This document shows positions 34,536-43,389 of a DNA stretch of 64,000 nt, one piece after another. Source of the stretch: DATJGR01 sp041739525 (lineage in GTDB: Bacteria > Pseudomonadota > Gammaproteobacteria > Pseudomonadales > Azotimanducaceae); contig JBGSNQ010000071.1 of the NCBI GenBank assembly GCA_041739525.1, positions 1-64,000 on the forward strand, read 5' to 3'. The translations under genes and the position numbers were made by a program. Position 1 is the stretch's first letter, and each line of letters starts with the position of its first letter. Under the pieces are notes generated by a model that was not told the origin of the DNA, ran no database searches, and saw only the letters and a list, made by a program, of their open reading frames with translations.

Positions 34536-35114
34536 TCAGAACGTCGTGCCGGTGATCTCGATCCGCTCGGCGACTTGTTCCATCACAAATGCCAGCGGCA
34601 GCTCGACCAGCGTGGCGACGGTACCTTCCTTGCGGAAACATCGCACGCGCCGACGGTTCGCCTGCCTGGTGGCGACGAGGTACTGAACTCTGCCGAGCTG
34701 GAAACGACGCCCACCCAGAAGCGAATGATGATTCGCGGGGCCATCGGCGTCGTTTCGGACGCAATCTCTGCTCGACGCTGCCGCTGGTACATCAGGAGCA
34801 GCCTCGGAGGCATCGGGCGCGCGATTGCGTTTGTGCCACAGCGGAAGCGACATGTCGCGCACCGGCATCGGCATCTCGCTCACGCCGGCGACATATTCGG
34901 CTTCGACGAGCACGCTGCGGACATCGAGCAGGCTCGCTCGGGCGTAGTGCCTCAGAAAACTCAAGCTGCCGTTGGACAGAAACAGCACCGCTCGAGTGAC
35001 GCGCGTGGTACGAAAAACGCTCGCCTGCAGCACTTCATACACCGCGCTCAGGACATCGGGGTTGAAGTGCCTATGAATGAACCAGGAAATGTCCTCTTCG
35101 AAATCGACTACCAC
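34536..35114 (-). CDS. Conserved-looking protein of unknown function
   Basis: A 192-residue protein of unknown family. GTG 35114 has a strong GGGAGG site 5 bases upstream, so the start is well supported. The N-terminal half looks structured (DISWFIHRHFNPDVLSAVYEVL, RAVLFLSNGSLSFLRHYARA, LVEAEYVAG). The middle is Arg-rich and of low complexity, then the C-terminus is orderly again (TVATLVELPLAFVMEQVAERIEI). No helix-turn-helix or catalytic motif is visible. A frame shift in the middle cannot be ruled out. Confidence 0.6.
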   Translation of the reverse strand: MVVDFEEDISWFIHRHFNPDVLSAVYEVLQASVFRTTRVTRAVLFLSNGSLSFLRHYARASLLDVRSVLVEAEYVAGVSEMPMPVRDMSLPLWHKRNRAPDASEAAPDVPAAASSRDCVRNDADGPANHHSLLGGRRFQLGRVQYLVATRQANRRRVRCFRKEGTVATLVELPLAFVMEQVAERIEITGTTF

Positions 35115-35395
35115 GTTCGCCTCCCTGGAACATGCGCCGCAACGCGCTCACAGCGGTGTGCTTCGCCGTTCGTCTTTGATGATGGGTGTGTCCAGACTTC
35201 TTTGTTGTTTTAGCGAGGAGAGTGGGGTGTCCCTTACCCCTTCGCCTGACCGTTATCCTCAACCTACGTAAAGGTCGGGTTGTAGAGACTGTGTAACGAG
35301 TTGGAAACAGAAGTGTTCGATCGAGATCCGGGCCCGAGAAGCGAGCAGGGAATTGAAATACGCACCGACGACTGAGAGGAGTCGCGTGCGATCCG

Positions 35396-35908
35396 CTATC
35401 TGAGTCGCAGCAGCATGTGGGTTTCGGCGTAGTCGACGCCGTCTACCTTCAACGCAGCCGGCTCCGTTCCCCACGCCTCGAACCCCAGGGATTGATACAG
35501 CGCGAGCGCCGCCGCATTTTCCGACGTCACCGACAACAGAACGTGCTCGAGCCCCGGCAGTTCGCGTGCGCGACCGACCATCGTCGCGAGCAACCGTCGT
35601 CCCAGCCCGCGGCTGCGCTGCGCCGGTGTTACGTACACGCCCCAGACCGAGCCGATATGTTGACGTTTGGGCGCGGTTTCGCGGACGAACCCGCCGATGC
35701 CGATCAACTGCTCGCCGTCCCACGCGCCGAGCACGTAGTTCTCCGGCGAGCCGGTCAACCGATCGCGATACTTGTCGGCCTTCGCGCTCGCTTCTACTTC
35801 ATAGCTCGAACCGAAGGCCGTCGGCTCGGTGCGCAGCGCTTCGAGGCGCAGCCGCCGATAGCGATCGAGATCGCCGTTGCCGAGCAGCCTCAGTTCGATC
35901 GTGCTCAC
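35396..35908 (-). CDS. GNAT family N-acetyltransferase
   Basis: A 170-residue GNAT protein. The acetyl-CoA loop is YVTPAQRSRGLGRRLL (Q/RxxGxG), followed by LEHVLLSVTSENAAALALYQSLGF, the usual final strand and helix. The substrate is unknown. Its ATG overlaps the stop of the preceding LLM gene (ATGA), so they are co-translated. Confidence 0.92.
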   Translation of the reverse strand: MSTIELRLLGNGDLDRYRRLRLEALRTEPTAFGSSYEVEASAKADKYRDRLTGSPENYVLGAWDGEQLIGIGGFVRETAPKRQHIGSVWGVYVTPAQRSRGLGRRLLATMVGRARELPGLEHVLLSVTSENAAALALYQSLGFEAWGTEPAALKVDGVDYAETHMLLRLR

Positions 35909-36951
35909 ATCGCGTCGACCAGATTGCGCAGCTTGTCGCAGTAGCTGACGCGGTCCTTCAACGTTTTGCCGACGAAACCGACGTTCAGAGCGTTCACGCC
36001 CGCGTCTCTCAATGCCGCAAGGCGGTCACGCACGAAACCCTCCGGCCCGATCAGCGAAGTGGCATCGATGTACGACTGCGGAATGGCGGCTTCCGCTGCG
36101 TCTTTCTTGCCGGCGAGATACAGGTCTTGAATGATCTTCGCGTCCTTCTCGTAGCCGTACTTCGAGAACGTGTCGTTGTAGAAATTCTTCGAGCGCGCAC
36201 CCATGCCGCCGATGTACAGCGCCATGCCGGGTCGGCCGAGGTTGCGCAGATCTTCCAGACCTTCGCCTATCGCAACGCCGCCGCCAGCGAATATCTCGAG
36301 GGGCGCGCGGTTCGGATCGCGCTTCGCCGAACCGGCGCGCAGTGCCTTACCCCACACCGCGTCGGCGCCTTCGGCCATGTAGAACGCGGGCAGCCACGCG
36401 TCCGCGAGTTCCGCGGTGAGCTCCACGCTTTTTGCACCGAGTGCCGCAATGGCAATCGGAATCTCTTCGCGCACCGGATGGTTGATCAGCTTCAGCGGTT
36501 TGCCGAGGCCGGTGCCGCGGTTCTGCGGCAGCGGAATCTGGAAGTGCTTGCCGTCGTATTGCACCTTTTCGCGCCGCCACACCATGCGGCAGATTTCGAT
36601 GATCTCGCGAATCGTTTGTGTTGGTGAGTCATAAGGCACGCCGTGGAATCCTTCGATCACCTGCGGACCCGACGCACCGAGGCCGAGCATGCAACGACCG
36701 TCGGAGAGATAGTCGATGCCTGCGGCGGTCATTGCGAGCAGCGACGGCGTGCGCGTGTAGATCGGCAAAATGCCGGACGCGATGGTGACGCGCTGGGTGC
36801 TCGCGGCGATGTAGCCCATCGCGCTCGGCGCATCGAACGAATACGCCTCCGGCACCCACACCATGTCGAGGCCGGCCTTCTCCAGTTCCTGAACTTCCTT
36901 GACGGCTTCCTTCATGCCGTTCGAATAGCTGAGTAGTGTCGAAATACGCAT
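35905..36951 (-). CDS. F420/FMN-type LLM class oxidoreductase
   Basis: A 348-residue luciferase-like TIM-barrel oxidoreductase: ELEKAGLDMVWVPEAYSFDA, TPSLLAMTAAGIDYLSDGRCMLGLGASGPQVIEGFHG, PIAIAALGAKSVELTAELAD. In actinobacteria close relatives are called F420-dependent; cofactor here is not shown. It is the second of two LLM enzymes within 3 kb. A GGGAG site precedes ATG 36951. Operon: MaoC-like, purN, this gene, GNAT. Confidence 0.9.
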   Translation of the reverse strand: MRISTLLSYSNGMKEAVKEVQELEKAGLDMVWVPEAYSFDAPSAMGYIAASTQRVTIASGILPIYTRTPSLLAMTAAGIDYLSDGRCMLGLGASGPQVIEGFHGVPYDSPTQTIREIIEICRMVWRREKVQYDGKHFQIPLPQNRGTGLGKPLKLINHPVREEIPIAIAALGAKSVELTAELADAWLPAFYMAEGADAVWGKALRAGSAKRDPNRAPLEIFAGGGVAIGEGLEDLRNLGRPGMALYIGGMGARSKNFYNDTFSKYGYEKDAKIIQDLYLAGKKDAAEAAIPQSYIDATSLIGPEGFVRDRLAALRDAGVNALNVGFVGKTLKDRVSYCDKLRNLVDAM

Positions 36952-36984
36952 GCGAGATGACTCCCTTTGAGATGTTTCTGTGTT

Positions 36985-37611
36985 TTATGAGGTGACTGAC
37001 GTTCGTCGACGGGCAAGCGCGCACAAGGTGTCGATCAGCAGCTGACGCTCCACGGCTTTCACTTTGTGCTCGAGCGTTTCGGGCGTTTCGCCGGCCGCCA
37101 CCGATATGCGCCGCTGCGCCACGATCGGGCCACTGTCATAGTCGCCGGTTACCCAATGCACCGTGGCGCCGCTTTCACTATCACCGTTCGCGATCACCGC
37201 GTCATGTACGCGCCGGCCGTAAAAGCCGCTACCGCCGTATTTCGGCAGCAAGGAAGGATGTGTATTGATCATGCGGTGCTCGAACCGAGCGAGTGTTACA
37301 GGCCCCAATCGCTTCATATACCCGACCAGCACCACGAGATCGACGTCGGCCCGAGCCAGTGCGTCGGCGATTGCGCGATCGAGCGCATCGGGTTCCCCAT
37401 GAGTCGCCGACGACAGATGCGACGTTTGCACACCGGCGGAGCGGGCGCGCCGCAACGCGCCGGAATCGCTGTTGTTGCTGATGACCACGCTAACGCGAGC
37501 GCAAAGGCGCGCGTCACCGCACGCGTCGAGGATCTCTTGCAGTAATGAACCTTCGTGTGAAGCCAGCACGCCGATGCTCAGCGTGGGTGTGCGGCTCGCA
37601 GTGTCCCGCAT
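36985..37611 (-). CDS. purN: Phosphoribosylglycinamide formyltransferase
   Basis: PurN transfers a formyl group from 10-formyl-tetrahydrofolate to GAR in purine synthesis. The 208-residue protein shows MINTHPSLLPKYGGSGFYG (catalytic His in HPSLLP), VHWVTGDYDSGPIVAQ (catalytic Asp region) and VSVVISNNSDSGAL. ATG 37611 overlaps the stop of the MaoC-like gene by one base (TGATG). The usual partner purM is not in the window. Confidence 0.92.
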   Translation of the reverse strand: MRDTASRTPTLSIGVLASHEGSLLQEILDACGDARLCARVSVVISNNSDSGALRRARSAGVQTSHLSSATHGEPDALDRAIADALARADVDLVVLVGYMKRLGPVTLARFEHRMINTHPSLLPKYGGSGFYGRRVHDAVIANGDSESGATVHWVTGDYDSGPIVAQRRISVAAGETPETLEHKVKAVERQLLIDTLCALARRRTSVTS

Positions 37612-38399
37612 CACGCCGCCTTCGGTGCCACTTTGTAGATGGCGGTATGAATGGCCTCCACCGCCGGAGTGCCGTCGACCAGGAACGCGAGATACAGCTT
37701 GATGAACTCGTGGCCTTTGCGTTCCCACTTCTCGATCGGAATGGCGCGCACTTCCACGGCGTCGCCCACCTTCAGCACGCGACGGAAGGTCATTTCCGTA
37801 CCCACGTGAATCCACGCCGGCAGGATGAAGCGCCGCACCAGCATCTGGTTACACCAGTGCTGAATCAGGTGCGGATGTACGACGCCGGTGCGGTACACCG
37901 GTAAATCGTCGGATAGTTCGTCGGTGTATTTGCGATTCTCTTCGACACTCGGTGTCCACGCGACGGAAGTAAACGGCGCGTCCACTTCGATCGCGTTCCA
38001 TTCGATTTCTACCCGCGGGGCGCGAACCTTGGCGCCAGTGATCTGCGCGCGTGGATCCACCGGCGGCAGCCGCGAGGGGAGCTCCACCGTAACCTGCGCG
38101 AGCAACACCTGTGCCGCGTTGTAGCACTCGACGAGATACGTGTGCTCGCCGGTTTGTGTCAACGGCACGGAAAGGCGGTCGCCGTTGTATGCCGGTTTCA
38201 GCAGCCTCAGCGCGACGCGACTGTGGCCGAGCCAGTCCACACCCAATTGGCTCGTCAGCGGATACGTCATGTGGCCGAACACCGCGACGCCGGGAACCAA
38301 CGCGCCCGTAAAGCCATACGCGCGCGCCACGTCGTCGCTGTGAATACGGTTCTCGTGCGCTTGTGAATGATTGATCGCGACCGGTTGATGAAGCGGCAT
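37611..38399 (-). CDS. Double hot-dog (MaoC-like) protein
   Basis: A 262-residue protein of the MaoC/hot-dog superfamily with two hot-dog modules. The first has the dehydratase-like SDDVARAYGFTGALVPGVAVFGHMTYPL, the second WIHVGTEMTFRRVLKVGDAVEVRA. Family members hydrate enoyl-CoA or bind acyl-CoA; the catalytic Asp/His are only partly recognisable, so activity is uncertain. ATG 38399 has a GCAGGAG site. It is the first gene of a minus-strand operon with purN. Confidence 0.8.
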   Translation of the reverse strand: MPLHQPVAINHSQAHENRIHSDDVARAYGFTGALVPGVAVFGHMTYPLTSQLGVDWLGHSRVALRLLKPAYNGDRLSVPLTQTGEHTYLVECYNAAQVLLAQVTVELPSRLPPVDPRAQITGAKVRAPRVEIEWNAIEVDAPFTSVAWTPSVEENRKYTDELSDDLPVYRTGVVHPHLIQHWCNQMLVRRFILPAWIHVGTEMTFRRVLKVGDAVEVRAIPIEKWERKGHEFIKLYLAFLVDGTPAVEAIHTAIYKVAPKAA

Positions 38400-38609
38400 C
38401 GGAATCTCCTGCGGGCACGCATCGTATCGCCATCGCCTGCTCGAAGCACCGAGTACGGCTATAGATGTGGGCTCAAGGTAAGTCAGCATTGTCAGGCCCA
38501 ATTGCATTCGCTAGTCTGGCCCGCCTTTGTTGCACTGCACCGACCCGGTGCGCGCGCAAAAGCCTGCCGTACCACAGCGGACGATCAACCATAGAAGAGG
38601 GATGACTGC

Positions 38610-39737
38610 ATGCGCATCGGCGTGCCCAGAGAAACGTGGCCGGGTGAACTGCGCGCGGCGTTGGTTCCGGCCGGCGTCAAGAAGCTGGTCGGCCTTGGCT
38701 TCTCGATCACTGTCGAAACGGGCCTGGGCATCGGCGCTCGGATTCCCGACGACGAGTACCGCGCCGCCGGCGCCACCGTGGTGCCCGATGCTCGGGCCGC
38801 CACAACCGGTGCCGACGTGGTGGTTCGGGTGCGCAAGCCGGCGGATGCCGACGTCGCCCATCTGGCGAGCGGCGTCATCCACATCAGCTTCCTCGATCCG
38901 TTCAACGAGAGGGCGCTGGTCGCAAGTCTCGCCTCACGCGGCATCACCGGCATTTCGATGGAAATGGTGCCGCGCAGTACGCGCGCGCAGAAGATGGACG
39001 CGCTGTCTTCGCAAGCGAACCTGGCCGGCTACGTCACCGTGATTCTGGCTGCCACCTACAGCCCGAAGATGCTGCCGATGATGATGACGCCGGCCGGCAC
39101 GATTCAGCCTTGCCGCGTATTCGTGATCGGCGCCGGCGTTGCCGGTCTGCAGGCCATCGCCACTGCAAAGCGGTTGGGCGCGAGAATCGAAGCATTCGAC
39201 ACGCGCCCGGTGGTTGCCGAGCAGGTGCAATCGCTCGGTGCGAAGTTCGTGCAGATCGATCTCGGTAACACCGGGCAGACCGAGCAGGGTTACGCGCGCG
39301 AACTGACGCCGGAGCAGCTCGAGCTGCAACGGCTCGGCATGAAGAAGGTCGTCAGCCAATCCGACATCGTGATCACCACCGCGCAGGTTTTCGGCCGCCC
39401 GGCACCGCGCATCGTTACGCGCGACATGGTGGAAGCGATGAAGCCGGGTAGCGTCATCGTCGACATGGCGATTGAATCCGGCGGCAACGTCGAAGGCGCC
39501 GTTGTGAACGAAGTGATGGACATCAACGGCGTGCTCGTCGTCGGCCTCGGCAACCTGCCGTCGCGCGTCAGCCGTAACGCCAGCGAGATGTACTCGAGCA
39601 ACATTGTGAATCTGTTGGACGAGTTCTGGAACAAAGAGGCGAAAGAACTGCGCCTCGATCCCACCGACGACATCATCAAGGGCTGCGTCATCACGCGCGG
39701 CGGCGAAATCGTCAACGAGACGATCAAGAAACTGTAG
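38610..39737 (+). CDS. pntAA: NAD(P) transhydrogenase subunit alpha, part 1
   Basis: The soluble NAD(H)-binding domain of the proton-pumping transhydrogenase. The 375-residue product has RIGVPRETWPGELRAALVPA, the mobile-loop region KMDALSSQANLAGY, and the Rossmann motif FVIGAGVAGLQAIATAKRLGA, and it stops where the split form (PntAA of Rhodospirillum type) ends. The membrane partners pntAB and pntB would normally follow, but a PhzF gene does instead. An AGAGGG site precedes ATG 38610. If the partners are elsewhere this is still functional; otherwise it is an orphan. Confidence 0.93.
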   Translation: MRIGVPRETWPGELRAALVPAGVKKLVGLGFSITVETGLGIGARIPDDEYRAAGATVVPDARAATTGADVVVRVRKPADADVAHLASGVIHISFLDPFNERALVASLASRGITGISMEMVPRSTRAQKMDALSSQANLAGYVTVILAATYSPKMLPMMMTPAGTIQPCRVFVIGAGVAGLQAIATAKRLGARIEAFDTRPVVAEQVQSLGAKFVQIDLGNTGQTEQGYARELTPEQLELQRLGMKKVVSQSDIVITTAQVFGRPAPRIVTRDMVEAMKPGSVIVDMAIESGGNVEGAVVNEVMDINGVLVVGLGNLPSRVSRNASEMYSSNIVNLLDEFWNKEAKELRLDPTDDIIKGCVITRGGEIVNETIKKL

Positions 39738-39745
39738 AGGCAATC

Positions 39746-40576
39746 GTGCGCCTGCATATCGTCGACGTCTTCGCAGAATCGCGCTATGCCGGCAACCAGC
39801 TGGCGGTGGTGCGCGACTGTGCGGCGTTGTCGGCCGAGACGATGCAGACGATCGCACGTGAGATGAACTTCTCCGAGACCACGTTCGTCACGGCGGAATC
39901 GGCGGATCGTGCAAAGGTGCGAATCTTCACCCCGGGCGAAGAGCTGCCGTTTGCCGGACATCCGACCATCGGTACGGCGTGGGTTCTAGGGCACACGCGG
40001 CCGAGCTTCACGCTGGAGCTTGCAGTGGGAAACGTCGAAGTGAACTGCGACGGCACTGCCGGCGTTGCGTGGATGTCGCCGCCGAAGCCGACACTCGGCG
40101 AACGTTTCCCGGCAGATCGAGCAGCGAAACTGTTGCAACTGACGGTTGCAGATCTCGATGCGAAGTTGCCGTCGCAGTTCGTCGCCATCGGTCCGAAGTT
40201 CGTGTTCGTCGGCCTTCGCGATCTCGCCGCGCTCAAGCGTGCGCGTCTCGACGAAGCATATTTTCGCGCATGCATCGCGGAAGGCTTGCCGATCAGCTCG
40301 GTATTCCTGTTTACGCCGCAGGCGTATTCGAAAGACGCGCACTACTCGGCGCGCTTGTTCTTCGATGCAAACGGCGTTCGCGAAGATCCGGCTACCGGCA
40401 GTGCGAACAGCGGATTCGCTGCCTATCTGCATGCACATCTCGAGAAGCCGATCGATGCAATCGTGGAGCAGGGTTTCGAGATCAAGCGACCGTCGCGGTT
40501 GTATCTGCGCGCCAACGAGCAGGGCATTCGCGTGGGCGGCCGCGTGCAGGCCGTCTCGGAAGGGCGATTGCTCTAG
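39746..40576 (+). CDS. PhzF family isomerase-like protein
   Basis: A 276-residue PhzF/YddE family protein with the two-lobed diaminopimelate-epimerase-like fold. MNFSETTFVT includes the catalytic Glu of PhzF; GEELPFAGHPTIGTAWVLG and EDPATGSANSGFAAYL are conserved family motifs. PhzF isomerises a phenazine precursor, but most homologues in other loci have unknown substrates. It starts 8 bases after pntAA. It is convergent with a sulfatase gene 7 bases away. Confidence 0.92.
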   Translation: MRLHIVDVFAESRYAGNQLAVVRDCAALSAETMQTIAREMNFSETTFVTAESADRAKVRIFTPGEELPFAGHPTIGTAWVLGHTRPSFTLELAVGNVEVNCDGTAGVAWMSPPKPTLGERFPADRAAKLLQLTVADLDAKLPSQFVAIGPKFVFVGLRDLAALKRARLDEAYFRACIAEGLPISSVFLFTPQAYSKDAHYSARLFFDANGVREDPATGSANSGFAAYLHAHLEKPIDAIVEQGFEIKRPSRLYLRANEQGIRVGGRVQAVSEGRLL

Positions 40577-40583
40577 ATGTTCT

Positions 40584-42104
40584 TTACGCGATGCCGAGGC
40601 GCTCGAACTGCTCTTGCGGCGCCTCGATCGTCTTCAGCGCCACGCGCAGCAACTCGATCATATCGGTCTCATCCTGCGATCCCAGCCGGTTCTCCGTCTC
40701 ACCCGGATCGATGTCGAGCAGATAGAGGTGATGCTCGCGCGTTCGCGAACCGAGCGACCAGTAGGGTAGCCGGTCACCGGGTTTGAACGGTTGCCGAATC
40801 ACCGGCACGTCGGAGCCGGGCATGTAGTCGAGGTAGGCATTGCGGTTCGGGCGAGGCAGTTTCAGCTCGTGCATCGCGTGCACCGGCATGGTCGACCAGC
40901 GATTCGACCACATCGACAGCGGCAGATTGTCGGCATTCACCGGCGCGCGCGCGTATTTTCGCGCGCCGTCGATGACGTGTACCCAGCGGCCGAAGACGCC
41001 TGCCAGTGCCCAGTCGCGGATGCGCGGAGCGGTGCCGGCCACCAACGGCACCATTGAGTGGCCATGGGTGCGCTGCTCGCACGTCACGTTGAAGATATCG
41101 GCGATCGTCGCATGGATGTCGACGTTCGTGGTCAGCGCGCTCGTGCGACGCTGTTCTACTCCGGGCCAGGCAATCATCAACGGCGTGTGGCCGAGTGGTT
41201 CGTAGTGCGGCACACTGGGCTTGCCGAAAATGTCTTTCTCGCCGAGATAGTGGCCGTGGTCGGTGCACAGGATCACCGCGGTATCAGCCCACAACTGCTT
41301 CTCGTCCACGACATCTAGCAAGCGGCCGAACCAGTGATCGATCATCGACAGTTTGGCGCCGTAGTTGGCGCGGATGTGATCCGCCTCGCGCTGTGAAATG
41401 ACGCCGCGCTTCACAGCGCCGATGGCGTACGGAGGCCAGATGATCTGCTCGCCGCGCCACGCCGGGTCGTAACGATTCGTCCACGGTGCCGGTGTGTCGA
41501 ACGGTTCGTGCGGATCGAACTCGTCGATGAACAACATGAAGCGCTCGTGGGCGCCCGCGTTGTCGCGCAACCAGTTGGCCGCCGTCGTCATCGTGCGCGG
41601 CCCCGGAAAATCCAGTTCTTCCCTGAACCATGTGCGGCTGAGGTCATACGGCGCGCCGCGACCTTTGGCCGCGGGCAGCGTTGGTGCACCGACAGCGGAC
41701 GGATCGGCGCGCGTCTTCCACGGATCGCCCTCGTGGCCGCGCAGATATTCCCAGGCGCGGAAATCGGTGTGGTAGTTCTCCCCACCGTTTTCGAAGAGGT
41801 GCGGATGATCGGTGACCAGCATCGTGGTTACGCCGGCTCGCCGCAGGGGTTGTGTGATCGGCTCTTCCCACAGCTCGATCGAACCCCACGGCTTCCACGG
41901 AAAATCGAGCGCGCCGCACAGCACGTCGTGGCGCGCCGGCATGCACGGTAGCGAGCCGACGAAGTGACTGTCGAACTGAACTGCGCGACGCGCGAAACGA
42001 TCGATGTTCGGTGTTTCGAACTCGGTGCCGCCGTAGCTGCCGAGCATGTGACGGTTGAGGCTGTCGAGAAGCACGACGATGACGTTCTTCGGCATCTGCG
42101 GCAT
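40584..42104 (-). CDS. Cytoplasmic sulfatase / phosphonate monoester hydrolase-like
   Basis: A 506-residue alkaline-phosphatase-superfamily hydrolase without a signal peptide, so probably cytoplasmic. Metal Asp in VVLLDSLNRHMLGSYGG; the formylglycine motif is CMPAR with Cys54, that is C-x-P-x-R with Met as second residue instead of the usual Ser. Later HDPHEP-like DEFDPHEPFDTP and ILCTDHGHYLGEKDIFGKP carry further ligands. It differs from the two exported arylsulfatases. Substrate: sulfate ester or phosphonate monoester, not decided. Confidence 0.9.
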   Translation of the reverse strand: MPQMPKNVIVVLLDSLNRHMLGSYGGTEFETPNIDRFARRAVQFDSHFVGSLPCMPARHDVLCGALDFPWKPWGSIELWEEPITQPLRRAGVTTMLVTDHPHLFENGGENYHTDFRAWEYLRGHEGDPWKTRADPSAVGAPTLPAAKGRGAPYDLSRTWFREELDFPGPRTMTTAANWLRDNAGAHERFMLFIDEFDPHEPFDTPAPWTNRYDPAWRGEQIIWPPYAIGAVKRGVISQREADHIRANYGAKLSMIDHWFGRLLDVVDEKQLWADTAVILCTDHGHYLGEKDIFGKPSVPHYEPLGHTPLMIAWPGVEQRRTSALTTNVDIHATIADIFNVTCEQRTHGHSMVPLVAGTAPRIRDWALAGVFGRWVHVIDGARKYARAPVNADNLPLSMWSNRWSTMPVHAMHELKLPRPNRNAYLDYMPGSDVPVIRQPFKPGDRLPYWSLGSRTREHHLYLLDIDPGETENRLGSQDETDMIELLRVALKTIEAPQEQFERLGIA

Positions 42105-42158
42105 GGCACATCTCTCGTGATCGCGACGCGTTCATTCTACGGAAGTCGCCGCTGCGTT

Positions 42159-42187
42159 TTGACTTTCGTTTTGATTGTGGAAATAGT
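42159..42187 (+). promoter_or_regulatory. Sigma70-type promoter of the alpha/beta hydrolase gene
   Basis: TTGACT at 42159-42164 and AATAGT at 42182-42187 are separated by 17 bases, 23 bases before ATG 42211, which itself has a GGAGGG ribosome site at 42201-42206. Confidence 0.55.
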
Positions 42188-42210
42188 GCGGCAAAAGACG
42201 GGAGGGACGG

Positions 42211-43389
42211 ATGGCACATACGGTCGAGCGAGAGATTTTCGGTGTGGGATACCGCGAAACGACGGCGTTCAAGGACACGTACGGCGGCGAAGTGGGCCAC
42301 GTGTTCATCGAGTGTCTGCGCATCAAACCGGCCAACGTCGAATCCGACACCGTGCTGGTGTTCAGCCATCCGATCGGCGGCGGCGCGTTTCTGCCGGCCA
42401 TCACGCAACTCGCGCGCGCCGGCCACCACGTGCTGTTCGTGAACACGCGTTATCGCGGCAACGACAGCGCGCTGATCATGGAGAAATGTCTGCTCGACCT
42501 CGGCGCCGGCATCAAGGATGCAAAGGAGCGTTTCGGCTACTCGAAGGTGATTCTCGGCGGATGGTCCGGCGGCGGATCGTTGTCGTTGTATTACCAGGAG
42601 CAGGCGGAGCACACGACCATCGACCGAACGCCTGCCGGCGATGCGGTCGACCTCGCCGGTGCCAAGCTGATTCCGGGCGATGGAATCATGTTGATGGCAG
42701 CACACGTGAGCCGCTCCGTCACGCTTACTGAGTGGATGGACGCGTCGATCGTCGATGAACTCGACATCGGCAAGCGCAACGTCGAGTTCAATCTCTACGA
42801 TTCCGCCAACCCGAATCGCGCGCCGTACAACGCCGGATTCCTGGCGCGCTATCGCGCGGCGCAAATCGCCCGCAATCGCCGCATCACCGACTGGGTGAAG
42901 ACGGAACTCGCCGCGCGCATCCGCGCCGATGGCCCCGGCGCCGAACGTGGCTTCGTGGTGCACGGCACGATGGCCGATCCGCGCTGGCTCGACGCCACGG
43001 TCGATCCGAACGATCGCGAACCCGGCACGTGTTATCTCGGCGATCCGCGCATCGTGAACATGGGGCCGGTCGGGCTCGCGCGGTTCTGCACGCTGCGCAG
43101 CTGGCTATCGCAGTGGAGCTTCGACGAATCGCGCGCGAACGGCATCAAGAACGCGCAAAACGTGACGTGCCCGGTGCTGGTGATCGGCAACACCGCCGAC
43201 AACGCATGCACGCCCAGCCACACACATCGCCTCTATGAAGCCGTTGGGCACAAGAACAAGGAGTTGCGCGAAATAAAAGGTGCGACGCACTATTATGCAG
43301 GCCAGCCGAAACACTGCGCCGAGGCCATCGACGTATGTTCGGAGTGGCTGTCGCGCAGAGGATTCTCGAATGTGGAGCATTCGGCATGA
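42211..43389 (+). CDS. Alpha/beta-fold hydrolase
   Basis: A 392-residue alpha/beta hydrolase. The nucleophile elbow is GGWSGGGSLS (Ser in GWSGGG). The oxyanion region is FSHPIGGGAFLP and the C-terminal His is in KGATHYYAGQ, with an Asp in NTADNACTP. No signal peptide. The enlarged cap between elbow and His is about 160 residues. Substrate unknown; an ester, lactone or amide is plausible. Stop overlaps the next ATG (ATGA). Confidence 0.85.
   Translation: MAHTVEREIFGVGYRETTAFKDTYGGEVGHVFIECLRIKPANVESDTVLVFSHPIGGGAFLPAITQLARAGHHVLFVNTRYRGNDSALIMEKCLLDLGAGIKDAKERFGYSKVILGGWSGGGSLSLYYQEQAEHTTIDRTPAGDAVDLAGAKLIPGDGIMLMAAHVSRSVTLTEWMDASIVDELDIGKRNVEFNLYDSANPNRAPYNAGFLARYRAAQIARNRRITDWVKTELAARIRADGPGAERGFVVHGTMADPRWLDATVDPNDREPGTCYLGDPRIVNMGPVGLARFCTLRSWLSQWSFDESRANGIKNAQNVTCPVLVIGNTADNACTPSHTHRLYEAVGHKNKELREIKGATHYYAGQPKHCAEAIDVCSEWLSRRGFSNVEHSA

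Noticed and set aside
34458..35213. 251-codon plus-strand frame over the unknown protein
   Set aside because: The minus-strand frame has a strong GGGAGG ribosome site and orderly ends; the plus frame has no motif.
41644..42963. 439-codon minus-strand frame
   Set aside because: It runs across parts of two divergent genes, the sulfatase in another frame and the hydrolase antisense, and crosses a likely promoter.
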